Origin: Bacteroidales bacterium
Lineage (GTDB): Bacteria; Bacteroidota; Bacteroidia; Bacteroidales; Bacteroidaceae
Direction of reading: 5' to 3'
Assembly (NCBI GenBank): GCA_015060905.1
Contig: SUXQ01000017.1
Coordinates: forward strand, 1-52,870
Length of the DNA: 52,870 bases
The position numbers and the translations under genes were made by a program. The first letter of the stretch is position 1, and the number at the start of each line of letters is the position of its first letter. This document shows, in pieces, positions 1 to 8,004 of the stretch. Below the pieces are notes generated by a model, which worked only from the letters and a program-made list of their open reading frames with translations, ran no database searches and was not told where the DNA came from.

Positions 1-833
1 CAAGTGTTGAGAGTATAGGAAATTACGCCTACAATGGTTGCACCGGACTTACAAGTATTGAAATTCCCAACAGCGTTACTTTATTAGGCAACGAAGCGTT
101 CAGCGGATGTACGAACTTATCTTCTATTTCCTTGCCAAGTAACTTAAAAACCCTCGGAAACTATGTATTCCTCAATTGTACATCCATGAGTAATATAACT
201 ATCCCTGACAGCGTTACAAGTATAGGGGATAGCGCGTTCTATGGTTGCACCGGCCTTACCGACATAAATATTCCCGAGGGTGTCACAAACTTTGGTGGCA
301 GCGTATTCCGCAATTGCAAGGCACTTACAAGCTTTACAATTCCTGATACTTTTACGACCATTCCTACCCATACTTTTTGTGGTTGCAGCAGCCTTAGCAA
401 TGTTACAATTCCCAACAGTGTTACAACGATAGGGGACGCTGCGTTCTATGGTTGCACAACTTTTACAAATATTACAATCCCAAATAGCGTTACAAGCATG
501 GACGCTCAAGTATTCTATGGTTGCACCAAACTTACAAGCGTTACAATAGGTGATGGCGTACCGAAAATAGGAGGTCTGACGTTTCGTGGTTGCACCGAAC
601 TTACAAGTGTAACTATAGGTAGTGGATGTACAAACATAGCTTCAAGTGCTTTTAAACTTTGCACCGCTCTATCGAAAATATACTGCAAAGCAACGACGCC
701 GCCAACGGTTGTCAGTGATACTTTTACCGACGTTCCTACAAGCTGCAAAGTGTATGTGCCAACGTCGTCGGTAAGTGCTTATCAGAGTGCATCATATTGG
801 AGTAACTTTACAATTCAAGGCTATAATTTTTAA
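1..833 (+). CDS. BspA-like leucine-rich repeat protein, 5'-truncated
   Basis: The frame is open from base 3 to the TAA at 831-833, so the start lies upstream of the window. The visible part is a run of about ten 23-residue LRR_5 (BspA/TpLRR) repeats of the form L-T-x-V-T-I-P-x-S-V-T-x-I-G-x-x-A-F-x-G-C-T. It ends with the usual BspA cap (TTPPTV...VYVPTSSVSAYQSA...W) and has no T9SS sorting tail after it. The next two genes follow closely on the same strand and look phage-tail associated, so this LRR protein may be a receptor-binding tail or fibre protein of a prophage rather than a cell-surface protein. The family call is secure; the phage role is inference. Confidence 0.85.
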   Translation, partial: SVESIGNYAYNGCTGLTSIEIPNSVTLLGNEAFSGCTNLSSISLPSNLKTLGNYVFLNCTSMSNITIPDSVTSIGDSAFYGCTGLTDINIPEGVTNFGGSVFRNCKALTSFTIPDTFTTIPTHTFCGCSSLSNVTIPNSVTTIGDAAFYGCTTFTNITIPNSVTSMDAQVFYGCTKLTSVTIGDGVPKIGGLTFRGCTELTSVTIGSGCTNIASSAFKLCTALSKIYCKATTPPTVVSDTFTDVPTSCKVYVPTSSVSAYQSASYWSNFTIQGYNF

Positions 834-844
834 AATAACGAATC

Positions 845-1423
845 ATGAAAAAATACATTAAAGACGGGATTGTAAAAACCCGAAACAACATTGTGATAAA
901 GAGAGATGGTATGCAGACGCTGAACCCATCTGAGGAGATGATTCTTGCCGACGGATGGGTGGAATATGTTCCCGAGCCTGTAACCCCTGCACCTTACGTA
1001 AAGTCGGCGTTTGAGGTTGTCGAGGAGCTTGTGACGAAGCAGTGGAACGAGCGTACCGATATTAGCAACGAGGAGGCTCTTGATTATATGGTTATTGTCT
1101 ATCCATGGAGCAAGTTCATCGGCACGGAGCTACCGCAGGGAAAGATTGTTTCGCACGACGAAAAGCTGTGGCGTGTACGTCAAGCACATACAGCGCAAGA
1201 GAATTATGCGCCCTCGATGGAGACTGCTGCGCTTTTCGAGGTTATTGAAAAGGAGCATGCGGGCACTGCGGACGACCCTGTTCCTTACGCTGCGCCTATG
1301 GAGATTTTCGCGGGTAAATATTACAGCGAGGATGGGGTAATCTATCTGTGTACGCGCGACAGTGGCACTGCGCTTACTCACAGCTTGAAGGAGTTAATAG
1401 GTATTTACGTTGAGGTTGTATGA
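845..1423 (+). CDS. Probable phage tail-associated protein with carbohydrate-binding-like motif
   Basis: A 192-residue protein. The N-terminus (MKKYIKDG...NPSEEMILADGWVEY) resembles short proteins I associate with tail modules of Bacteroides prophages. Around residues 100-135 there is a KLWRVRQAHTAQENYAPS stretch, similar to the carbohydrate-binding 5/12-like motif (x-LYRVxQ-H-x-S-x-x-W-x-P) often found on phage tail fibres. A second, related strand pattern (GKYYSEDGVIYLC) follows at 157-169. No signal peptide or membrane segment is seen. It starts 11 bp after the LRR gene and overlaps the next gene by 4 bp (ATGA), so the three are probably co-translated. The enzymatic role, if any, is unknown. 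Confidence 0.6.
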   Translation: MKKYIKDGIVKTRNNIVIKRDGMQTLNPSEEMILADGWVEYVPEPVTPAPYVKSAFEVVEELVTKQWNERTDISNEEALDYMVIVYPWSKFIGTELPQGKIVSHDEKLWRVRQAHTAQENYAPSMETAALFEVIEKEHAGTADDPVPYAAPMEIFAGKYYSEDGVIYLCTRDSGTALTHSLKELIGIYVEVV

Positions 1424-2001
1424 TTTTAGGTACACATAATAGTGCGACGAGTGGTAAATTAGTGTGGTGGCAGCGTCCTTTTGCGTTGCTGCTGCACCTT
1501 ACCTCGCGTTGTCAAGATAGGACTATTGCTGAGCAGCTTGCAGATGGTGTAAGGCTGTTTAATCTTCAAGTGTGTTGGTACAAAGGCGAGTGGCGAATAT
1601 CGCACGGACTGTGCATCTATGAAGAGAGACTGATGGATATACTCGCCCAGCTGAAAGCCTACAAGGGCATTGTGATTCAACTTTACCTCGATAACAACTT
1701 TTGGTTGAAACGCAGTGAAAGGGCTTTTGTTCGTTTGGTAAGCGATGTTAAGAAAAACTACTGCAACCCAAATTTTATCCTGCAAAAAGCATGGATAGAG
1801 GGCACTGAAAAATACCCTCATAAGACAGGGTACAAGCTAAGCATCGAGGAGCATTATTGGTCGCAAGGTTGGGCGAGTGCTTTTGCAAATTCTTGGCTCG
1901 ACAAGCTGCCACTGCCGAAACGTCATGCGAAAAAGCACAATGCTGCCTACAAAAAAGCGTGCAAAAGTGATTATTTAATGTTGGATTTTTATACAATGTA
2001 G
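1420..2001 (+). CDS. PI-PLC X-domain-like phosphodiesterase
   Basis: A 193-residue protein beginning MILGTHNSAT, the hallmark start of phosphatidylinositol-specific phospholipase C X domains. The two family catalytic histidines are visible, His6 in GTHNSAT and His62 in ISHGL, and the family motif EQLxDGVRxFNLQV is at about 39-51. There is no signal peptide, so it would act in the cytoplasm, in a virion, or after lysis. The start overlaps the preceding tail-like gene by 4 bp. Known PI-PLCs cleave phosphoinositides to inositol phosphate and diacylglycerol; here the substrate is unknown. It is shorter than typical bacterial PI-PLC (about 300 residues), so it may be a minimal or divergent form. 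Confidence 0.65.
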   Translation: MILGTHNSATSGKLVWWQRPFALLLHLTSRCQDRTIAEQLADGVRLFNLQVCWYKGEWRISHGLCIYEERLMDILAQLKAYKGIVIQLYLDNNFWLKRSERAFVRLVSDVKKNYCNPNFILQKAWIEGTEKYPHKTGYKLSIEEHYWSQGWASAFANSWLDKLPLPKRHAKKHNAAYKKACKSDYLMLDFYTM

Positions 2002-2008
2002 CCTGTTG

Positions 2009-3247
2009 TTACTCGAAACGTATAGCTTTTGTAGGCTCAATACGTGAAATAAGCATTGAGGGTAATACAAGCATTGCGACAGACAATATAAACATTGCAA
2101 TGTTTAAAGGAATCAGCCACCATGAAAATTCTATAGGAACTCTGTCCATATAGTACATTTCTGCGTCAAGTTTCACAATTCCATATTTATATTGCAAAAG
2201 ACAGAGGCTCAATGCTATTGCGTTGCCCCACAACATTCCTCGTCCGATAATGAACATTGCATAATAAAGAAAAATTTTGCGAATGGATACATCTTGCGAG
2301 CCTAAGGCTTTTAAAATACCTATCAAATTGCTTTTTTCAAGAATAAGTATCAATAGCCCGGAAATCATCGTAAACCCTGCAACGCCAAGCACCAATACAA
2401 GAATAACCCATACAGTGCCATCGAGAATGTCGAGCCATGCAAAAAGTGCAGGGTTCATCTCTTCGACAGTTTGAACATAAAGTTTTTCGTAGTTGTGCGA
2501 GGCCTCTGCGTCCATAATTCCAATGACAGAGTCTCTGGCCTGCTCAAGAAAATCATAGTCGGATAGGGTTATTTCGATGCCTGTGCATTTGTTATCTTCC
2601 CATCCGTTTAGGCGGCGTATGGTGTATATATCAGTCAGAGCGATAAGATTGTCCATTTCGGAAAGATGCGTTTCGTAAAGGCCTTTGACAGTGAAACGAC
2701 GCGCTTTTACATTATTATGAACAAAATAAATGTTCACCTTGTCGCCAACGGATACTTTCATCCTGTCGGCCACAGATTTTGAAAGAAGTATAGAGCCAGA
2801 AGATGCCGTGTCACTAAATGTTGGCAATTCTCCATCTTTTATATAATCGGCAAAGAACGAAAGGTCGTAACCGTCGCCGACGCCTTTTAGTATTATTCCG
2901 TCAAATTCGTCGCCTACGGCAATAAGTCCGGGCTTTTGAACATAGCGTTGAGCATTGCTCGCCATCGGTATTTTTTCGAGGGTGCCAAGCAAAGTGTCTG
3001 TGGCGGTAACCGGCACCTCTCCTCGGGCCGTACTCTCGTAATTACGCACCTGAATATGCTGCCCGAAGCCTATGATTTTTTCGCGCACCTGATGTTTGAA
3101 CCCTACAACTATACACACCGACACTATCATCACCAACAGGCCGATGGCAACACCCCACTGCGCTATAAGCACAGCAGGCTTAGAAATTCTCTTTTCTCCC
3201 TTGCGGGTGGTGAAAAGACGTCGGGCTATAAAAAGTTCAAGGTTCAT
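2009..3247 (-). CDS. LolC/LolE-type ABC transporter permease (FtsX family)
   Basis: A 412-residue inner-membrane permease. One N-terminal membrane segment (about 25-48) is followed by a large periplasmic MacB/PCD-like domain and three C-terminal segments. The family signature ILEKSNLIGILKALGS follows the second segment, and the protein ends in the usual SRIEPTKAIRFE. These proteins work with an ATPase subunit (LolD type), not encoded here, to release lipoproteins from the inner membrane, or in MacB-like export. I chose the ATG at 3247 (MNLELFIARRL) because homologues start with this arginine-rich helix; an upstream in-frame start would add 41 unrelated residues. It is transcribed toward the phage-like module. 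Confidence 0.85.
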   Translation of the reverse strand: MNLELFIARRLFTTRKGEKRISKPAVLIAQWGVAIGLLVMIVSVCIVVGFKHQVREKIIGFGQHIQVRNYESTARGEVPVTATDTLLGTLEKIPMASNAQRYVQKPGLIAVGDEFDGIILKGVGDGYDLSFFADYIKDGELPTFSDTASSGSILLSKSVADRMKVSVGDKVNIYFVHNNVKARRFTVKGLYETHLSEMDNLIALTDIYTIRRLNGWEDNKCTGIEITLSDYDFLEQARDSVIGIMDAEASHNYEKLYVQTVEEMNPALFAWLDILDGTVWVILVLVLGVAGFTMISGLLILILEKSNLIGILKALGSQDVSIRKIFLYYAMFIIGRGMLWGNAIALSLCLLQYKYGIVKLDAEMYYMDRVPIEFSWWLIPLNIAMFILSVAMLVLPSMLISRIEPTKAIRFE

Positions 3248-3356
3248 ACATCTATTTTGCGGCAGCGAAGATAATGCAAATAGCTTATAAGGAAAAATAT
3301 CTTTGCCGCAAGTTTGATGTTTTTTTATCATTATCTGCAAGTTTATGGCGAAACGA

Positions 3357-3388
3357 TTGCCAAAATTCAAATTCAGAAGTTATTTTTG
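3357..3388 (+). promoter_or_regulatory. Bacteroidetes-type promoter for the DUF4494 gene
   Basis: TTG at 3357-3359, 21 bases, then TATTTTTG at 3381-3388. This fits the TTTG/TAnnTTTG consensus of the primary Bacteroidetes sigma factor. The leader of about 85 nt carries a small perfect hairpin at 3416-3435 (GTATGCA/TGCATAC). Confidence 0.5.
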
Positions 3389-3477
3389 CAGAATCTTAGC
3401 AATTTTACGTTGCTTGTATGCAAAAAGATGCATACGTTTACTGCGTATATAATTATTAAAAAACAAAATATAAAATT

Positions 3478-3918
3478 ATGTTAGAAAGTTGGTTCGAATG
3501 TAAAGTGACATATGAACGTCCCGGCGAGAAAGGTGCAAACACAAAAGTTAATGAGTCGTATCTGATGAAGGATTTTACTTTTTCAAGCGTAGAGAAACGC
3601 CTCACAATGGAGTTGCAGCCTTTTGTGACCGGTGAGTTTAATATAAATGAAATGAAACGCGTCAAATACGGCGAAATTGTAGATACTCAGGACGAAACAG
3701 CCGACAAATGGTACAAATGTAAAATTGTACTTGTGACAATCGACGAGTCGAGCGCAAAGGAGAAAAAGACTCCGGTGCTGATGCTTGTAAAAGCCGAGAG
3801 TGTGCCCGACGCAATTACACGTCTGAACATTCACATGACCTCATCGGTTATGGACTATGAACTTACATCTGTAAACAACAGTCCTATAATTGACATTTTT
3901 CAATATCAATCATTATAA
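3478..3918 (+). CDS. DUF4494 domain-containing protein
   Basis: A 146-residue soluble protein beginning MLESWFECKVTYERPGEKG, characteristic of the Bacteroidetes-specific DUF4494 family, and of normal length for it. The function of the family is unknown. There is no signal peptide. It lies 6 bp upstream of yggS, so the two are probably co-transcribed, as is common in Bacteroidales. Confidence 0.85.
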   Translation: MLESWFECKVTYERPGEKGANTKVNESYLMKDFTFSSVEKRLTMELQPFVTGEFNINEMKRVKYGEIVDTQDETADKWYKCKIVLVTIDESSAKEKKTPVLMLVKAESVPDAITRLNIHMTSSVMDYELTSVNNSPIIDIFQYQSL

Positions 3919-3924
3919 AAAGCA

Positions 3925-4587
3925 ATGAGTAGTATAGCCGAAAGACTCGATGCAATACGTGCGACGATTCCCGCCGGGGTGCGGTTGCTTGCAATTTCAA
4001 AATACTATCCGGTAAAAGATATTCTTGAGGCTTACAATGCAGGGCAGCGCGATTTTGGCGAGAATAAGGCGCAAGACCTTGTTGCCAAGCAGCAAGCATT
4101 GCCTGCGGATATTCGTTGGCACTTTACCGGACATTTGCAAAGCAATAAAATAAAGTATATTGCTCCTTTCGTGTATATGATACACAGTGTGGACTCTGTG
4201 CAGTTGCTGCGCGAGATAAACAAATATGGCGCAAAGAACGGCCGCGTAATTCCATGCTTGTTGCAGATTCATATTGCGCAAGAGGAGACAAAATTCGGCT
4301 TTACACCCGAGGAATGCCTTGCAATGTTAGCTTCCGAGGAGTGGAAAGAACTTAAAAATGTTCACATTCGCGGGCTTATGTGCATGGCGAGCAATACTGA
4401 TGATACTCAACAGGTTGCGTCGGAGTTTGTTGCTGTCAGGGCGTTGTTCGACGAGATTCGCGGCAGATGGTTCGCCGATGATGAAGAGTTTGACACACTG
4501 TCGGCAGGAATGAGCGGCGACTATCTTGTGGCAATAGAGTCGGGTAGTACCTGTGTGCGCATAGGGTCGAGTATCTTTGAAGGGTAA
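3925..4587 (+). CDS. YggS-family pyridoxal phosphate-binding protein
   Basis: A 220-residue single-domain PLP-binding protein of the YggS/PROSC (PLPBP) family, involved in PLP homeostasis. The PLP lysine is Lys26 in LLAISKYYP; also visible are FGENKAQDL, WHFTGHLQSNK, IHSVDS and the C-terminal phosphate-binding SGDYLVAIESGSTCVRIGSSIFG-type ending. Length is normal. It follows the DUF4494 gene closely and ends at a strong bidirectional terminator shared with the convergent DedA gene. Confidence 0.93.
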   Translation: MSSIAERLDAIRATIPAGVRLLAISKYYPVKDILEAYNAGQRDFGENKAQDLVAKQQALPADIRWHFTGHLQSNKIKYIAPFVYMIHSVDSVQLLREINKYGAKNGRVIPCLLQIHIAQEETKFGFTPEECLAMLASEEWKELKNVHIRGLMCMASNTDDTQQVASEFVAVRALFDEIRGRWFADDEEFDTLSAGMSGDYLVAIESGSTCVRIGSSIFEG

Positions 4588-4595
4588 ATTCTTTC

Positions 4596-4649
4596 TTTTC
4601 ATAAAGCAAATAAGGCTGCACATGTGCAGCCTTATTTGCTTTATGAAAA
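4596..4649. terminator. Bidirectional terminator (54-bp perfect palindrome)
   Basis: Bases 4596-4649 form a perfect inverted repeat centred on CTGCACATGTGCAG, with A-runs and T-runs at the outer edges. It lies between convergent yggS and DedA genes and can end transcription from both sides. Confidence 0.85.
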
Positions 4650-4655
4650 TTTGTG

Positions 4656-5297
4656 CTATTTGCCTTTTTTCGCACCTTTATATATAAGGTAGGCAATGAC
4701 AAATATTGCTACTGCAATGCAAATGTAACCAATTTCGTGGCTATATTCGGTAACCTTTTCGAGCAACTGCTCCTCTGTCTCAATGCCCGGGACCGTTGAA
4801 AGGTACCAGCCGATGGCTGCGAGGATTGTGTTCCAGATGCCGGCTCCCAGGGTTGTGTACAGCATAAAAGTACCTATTTTCATTCGTGCCAATCCTGCGG
4901 GAATGGAAATAAGCTGACGAACAGCGGGAATAAGGCGACCGATAAAAGTAGAAAGTGCGCCATGCTTGTCAAAGTACTCCTCGGCGTGCTGTACCTTAGC
5001 TTCGTCTATAAGGCACATGTGTCCGATTCTGCTGTTTGCGAATTTATAGACAATGGGACGTCCCAGCCATTTTGCCAGAAAATAGTTGATAAGTGCTCCA
5101 AGGTCGGCACCGAGGGTTGCAAAAAGAACTACCAATAAAATATTCATTTCGCTGTTTACTGCTGCCATATATGCAGCGGGGGGCACAACAACCTCCGAGG
5201 GGAAAGGAATGAAAGAACTTTCTATTGTCATCAACAAAGTTATTGTAGCATAGTTCAGATGGTCGAGGCACCATTGGATAAATGCGACTGATTCCAT
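4656..5297 (-). CDS. DedA family membrane protein
   Basis: A 213-residue polytopic inner-membrane protein of the DedA/SNARE-associated (VTT) family. The hallmarks are ESSFIPFPSEVVVPPAAYMA near residue 30, the GADLGALINYFLAKWLGR stretch and the FIGRLIPAVRQLISIPAG motif with its conserved arginine and proline. DedA proteins have been linked to flipping of undecaprenyl phosphate or phospholipids and to membrane-potential maintenance. It lies 24 bp downstream of the Ca2+ ATPase gene, probably as the last gene of the minus-strand run. Confidence 0.92.
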   Translation of the reverse strand: MESVAFIQWCLDHLNYATITLLMTIESSFIPFPSEVVVPPAAYMAAVNSEMNILLVVLFATLGADLGALINYFLAKWLGRPIVYKFANSRIGHMCLIDEAKVQHAEEYFDKHGALSTFIGRLIPAVRQLISIPAGLARMKIGTFMLYTTLGAGIWNTILAAIGWYLSTVPGIETEEQLLEKVTEYSHEIGYICIAVAIFVIAYLIYKGAKKGK

Positions 5298-5321
5298 TTT
5301 AATGTTGTTTGTTTATGATAT

Positions 5322-7991
5322 TTATTTTTTGAAAAACCTTATTATTTCGCCTATAAACAGCACCGGCGAAGTTATTGCGATAATCACAATCCAACTGTGT
5401 AGCGACAGGGGGGTGACGTTGAACATTTCTCCGCCGAACGTTACTATCAGATACTGTCCTATGAGGATGATAAACGCTACAAATAAGAAACTGCTGCTTT
5501 GCGATAATCCTTTAAATGCTGATTTTTTTGTCATAAATGCTTTTGCATTGAACATGTTCCAGAATTGCAACATCACAAAGAATGTGAAGAACCACGATTG
5601 CTCATAGGGTGTCAGCGTGCCATCTGCATTAAAATTGTACAGGACAAGCATTTGCACGGCAACAAAAATGGCTGCTACTATGAATATTGTGGTTGCCATT
5701 GTCTTTGTGATTATAAAATCTCCGTCGGTGCCGCTTTTTCGTGGGCGGTCTTTCATTACATCCATGCTGGGTGGCAACGATGCTAATGCTCCTGCAGCAA
5801 ATGTATCCATTATCAGATTCACCCACAGCATCTGCGTAATTGTAAGTGGCGAAGAACTGCCTATAAGTGAGCCGAGCATTACAATGAAGCAGGCGGCTAC
5901 GTTTATCGTCAGTTGGAACAGCAGGAAGCGTTGTATGTTGCGGTAAAGTGAACGTCCCCACATTACCGCGCGTGTGATGCTGCCAAAGGAGTTGTCTATG
6001 ATAGTAATATCACTCGCCTCTTTTGCCACAGAGGTGCCGTCGCCCATCGACAGGCCCACCTGTGCGGCTTTCAGTGCGGGAGCATCGTTTGTGCCGTCGC
6101 CTGTGACTGCAACAACCGCATCATTCTCCTGCAACAGACGCACCAGACGTTGTTTGTCCATCGGTCGTGCGCGGCACATAATCTTCAAACTCATGACACG
6201 TTTCGAGGCTTCTGCATCGGATAGTGCCTCAAATTCCGGACCTGTTATTATTGATTCTTGCGGGGTATCTTCTTTCCAAATGCCTATCTGTCGGCCAATT
6301 TCGCGTGCAGTACCCGGGGTGTCACCTGTGACAATCTTTACGTCCACGCCTGCGTCGAGGCACGTTTGCACAGCCTCGGGAACGTCGGTACGCACAGGGT
6401 CGGATATTGCTGCTACCCCCAAGAAACATAGTCCTTTGATGTTCAGTCGTCCGTCTGTGTAGGGTGCGTCATTTTCGTTTGCCGATAGTATTTTGTATGC
6501 AAAGCCCAGCGTGCGCATCGCCTTATTTTGATAGCTTAACAGTTGCGACTCAATAGCCGGGCGACGCTCGTCGGCGCTCGAAAATCCTTCTGCTGTTGCC
6601 ACTGTCTCGCAATGTGAAAGTACAATTTCGGGCGCACCTTTTACATATAGCACTTTTTTGCCGAGTAGGGGAGAGTCTACTACTGTGGCCATATATTTTC
6701 TTTCGGTCGAGAATGTCAGTTGGCTCACTACGAATGCTTCGGAGCGCAGTGCAATATAATCCTCGCCTTGTGCATCGAGCCACAGAAGAAGTGCTGCCTC
6801 GGTGGGGTTACCGATGGTCTTTGTTTCTCCGGCCTCTTTATTAAGGTTGGCTGTTGAGTTTACGGCAATTCCCTCTTTTATCAGAATGCTCTGTTCGTTG
6901 TTGGTCAATTTGCCATCGGTAAGTGAATAGAAGGCTGCTTCGTGTACCTGCATACGATTCTGAGTGAGTGTGCCGGTCTTATCGGTGCATATTACTGTTG
7001 TTGCGCCCATCGTTTCGCATGCGTGCATCTTGCGTACAAGGTTGTTGGTCTTTAGCATGCGATTCATGCTCAGTGCAAGGCTCAGTGTAACACTCATGGG
7101 CAATCCCTCGGGGACGGATACGACTATAAGCGTGACGGCTATCATGAAATTGTTCAATATTTCTGATATTATTGCCATTGTCGTCATTTGTTCCATCGAC
7201 AAAAGGTCTTTTGTTGTCAGAAGGGCAAATGTTATAAATGCAACTGCGTATCCTACTTTGCTTATCACGCCTGCCAGCTTTTTCAACTGTACCTGCAACG
7301 GTGTGTCGAGGTTGTTGTCTATCAGTGAGCCACGATGCACTTTTCCATACTCTGTCGCGTCGCCTACAGATTCCACAACCATTGTGCCGTATCCATCGAC
7401 GACAGTGGTGCTGCGCATCGCCTTGTTCGATGGATAGGTGGCCTCTTCGTCAAATTCCGCTTCATTTGTGGTTTTTGAAATTACAGGCTCTCCGGTAAGT
7501 GTCGATTCGTTTATTTGCAGCGAATTTGTCGATAATAATAATCCGTCTGCCGGAACTTCGTCGCCTGTGTTTAACAGCACTATGTCTCCTACGACAATTT
7601 CCTTGCGCGAAACTTGTTGCACTTTGCCCTCGCGCATGACAGTTACCTGTACATCGTCATTTACGGTGTTAAGCACTTCAAAGGCGCGTGCGGCTTTTAC
7701 TTCGAAAATAAAGCCTATGGTGCTTGCGAGCACTATGGCAAGAAATATTCCGAGTGGCTCAAGAAACGCCGAAAACCCTGCTTGTTCGCTTCCCCAGCAA
7801 TGAACTGCGGATATTATCATGGACAGCACCCATGCTAAAAGCAGAATGCGTATGATGGGGTCGTCGAATTTTTCTAGAAATTGTTTCCATAGAGAAACTT
7901 TTTCGGGAGGGGTCAATATGTTTGCACCGTTTAATCGGCGACTCTCTTCTACCTCTTTGTTTGTCAGTCCGTGTAGAGGGTTTGTATTCAT
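5322..7991 (-). CDS. Calcium-translocating P-type ATPase (PMCA/SERCA-like)
   Basis: An 889-residue P2-type cation ATPase. In order: N-terminal cation-ATPase domain; A-domain LTGEPV (165-170); PEGLP in M4 (294-298); phosphorylation site D337 in ICTDKTGT; KGAPE in the nucleotide domain (451-455); hinge GDGTNDAPALK (631-641); and a C-terminal bundle of membrane helices. PEGLP together with N-x-x-x-D-like polar residues in M6 (NLIMDTFAA) points to Ca2+ export. Ca2+/Mn2+ specificity is inferred from the family. It starts 13 bp after the metH stop and is probably co-transcribed with it. Confidence 0.92.
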   Translation of the reverse strand: MNTNPLHGLTNKEVEESRRLNGANILTPPEKVSLWKQFLEKFDDPIIRILLLAWVLSMIISAVHCWGSEQAGFSAFLEPLGIFLAIVLASTIGFIFEVKAARAFEVLNTVNDDVQVTVMREGKVQQVSRKEIVVGDIVLLNTGDEVPADGLLLSTNSLQINESTLTGEPVISKTTNEAEFDEEATYPSNKAMRSTTVVDGYGTMVVESVGDATEYGKVHRGSLIDNNLDTPLQVQLKKLAGVISKVGYAVAFITFALLTTKDLLSMEQMTTMAIISEILNNFMIAVTLIVVSVPEGLPMSVTLSLALSMNRMLKTNNLVRKMHACETMGATTVICTDKTGTLTQNRMQVHEAAFYSLTDGKLTNNEQSILIKEGIAVNSTANLNKEAGETKTIGNPTEAALLLWLDAQGEDYIALRSEAFVVSQLTFSTERKYMATVVDSPLLGKKVLYVKGAPEIVLSHCETVATAEGFSSADERRPAIESQLLSYQNKAMRTLGFAYKILSANENDAPYTDGRLNIKGLCFLGVAAISDPVRTDVPEAVQTCLDAGVDVKIVTGDTPGTAREIGRQIGIWKEDTPQESIITGPEFEALSDAEASKRVMSLKIMCRARPMDKQRLVRLLQENDAVVAVTGDGTNDAPALKAAQVGLSMGDGTSVAKEASDITIIDNSFGSITRAVMWGRSLYRNIQRFLLFQLTINVAACFIVMLGSLIGSSSPLTITQMLWVNLIMDTFAAGALASLPPSMDVMKDRPRKSGTDGDFIITKTMATTIFIVAAIFVAVQMLVLYNFNADGTLTPYEQSWFFTFFVMLQFWNMFNAKAFMTKKSAFKGLSQSSSFLFVAFIILIGQYLIVTFGGEMFNVTPLSLHSWIVIIAITSPVLFIGEIIRFFKK

Positions 7992-8004
7992 AATATATTA
8001 ATTG

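Noticed and set aside
1..700. Short-period repeats considered as a non-coding tandem repeat
   Set aside because: The 69-base period equals 23 codons and the frame stays open, so it is an LRR coding repeat.
5302..5607. 101-residue plus-strand frame opposite the P-type ATPase
   Set aside because: Antisense to the certain ATPase C-terminus, no family resemblance.
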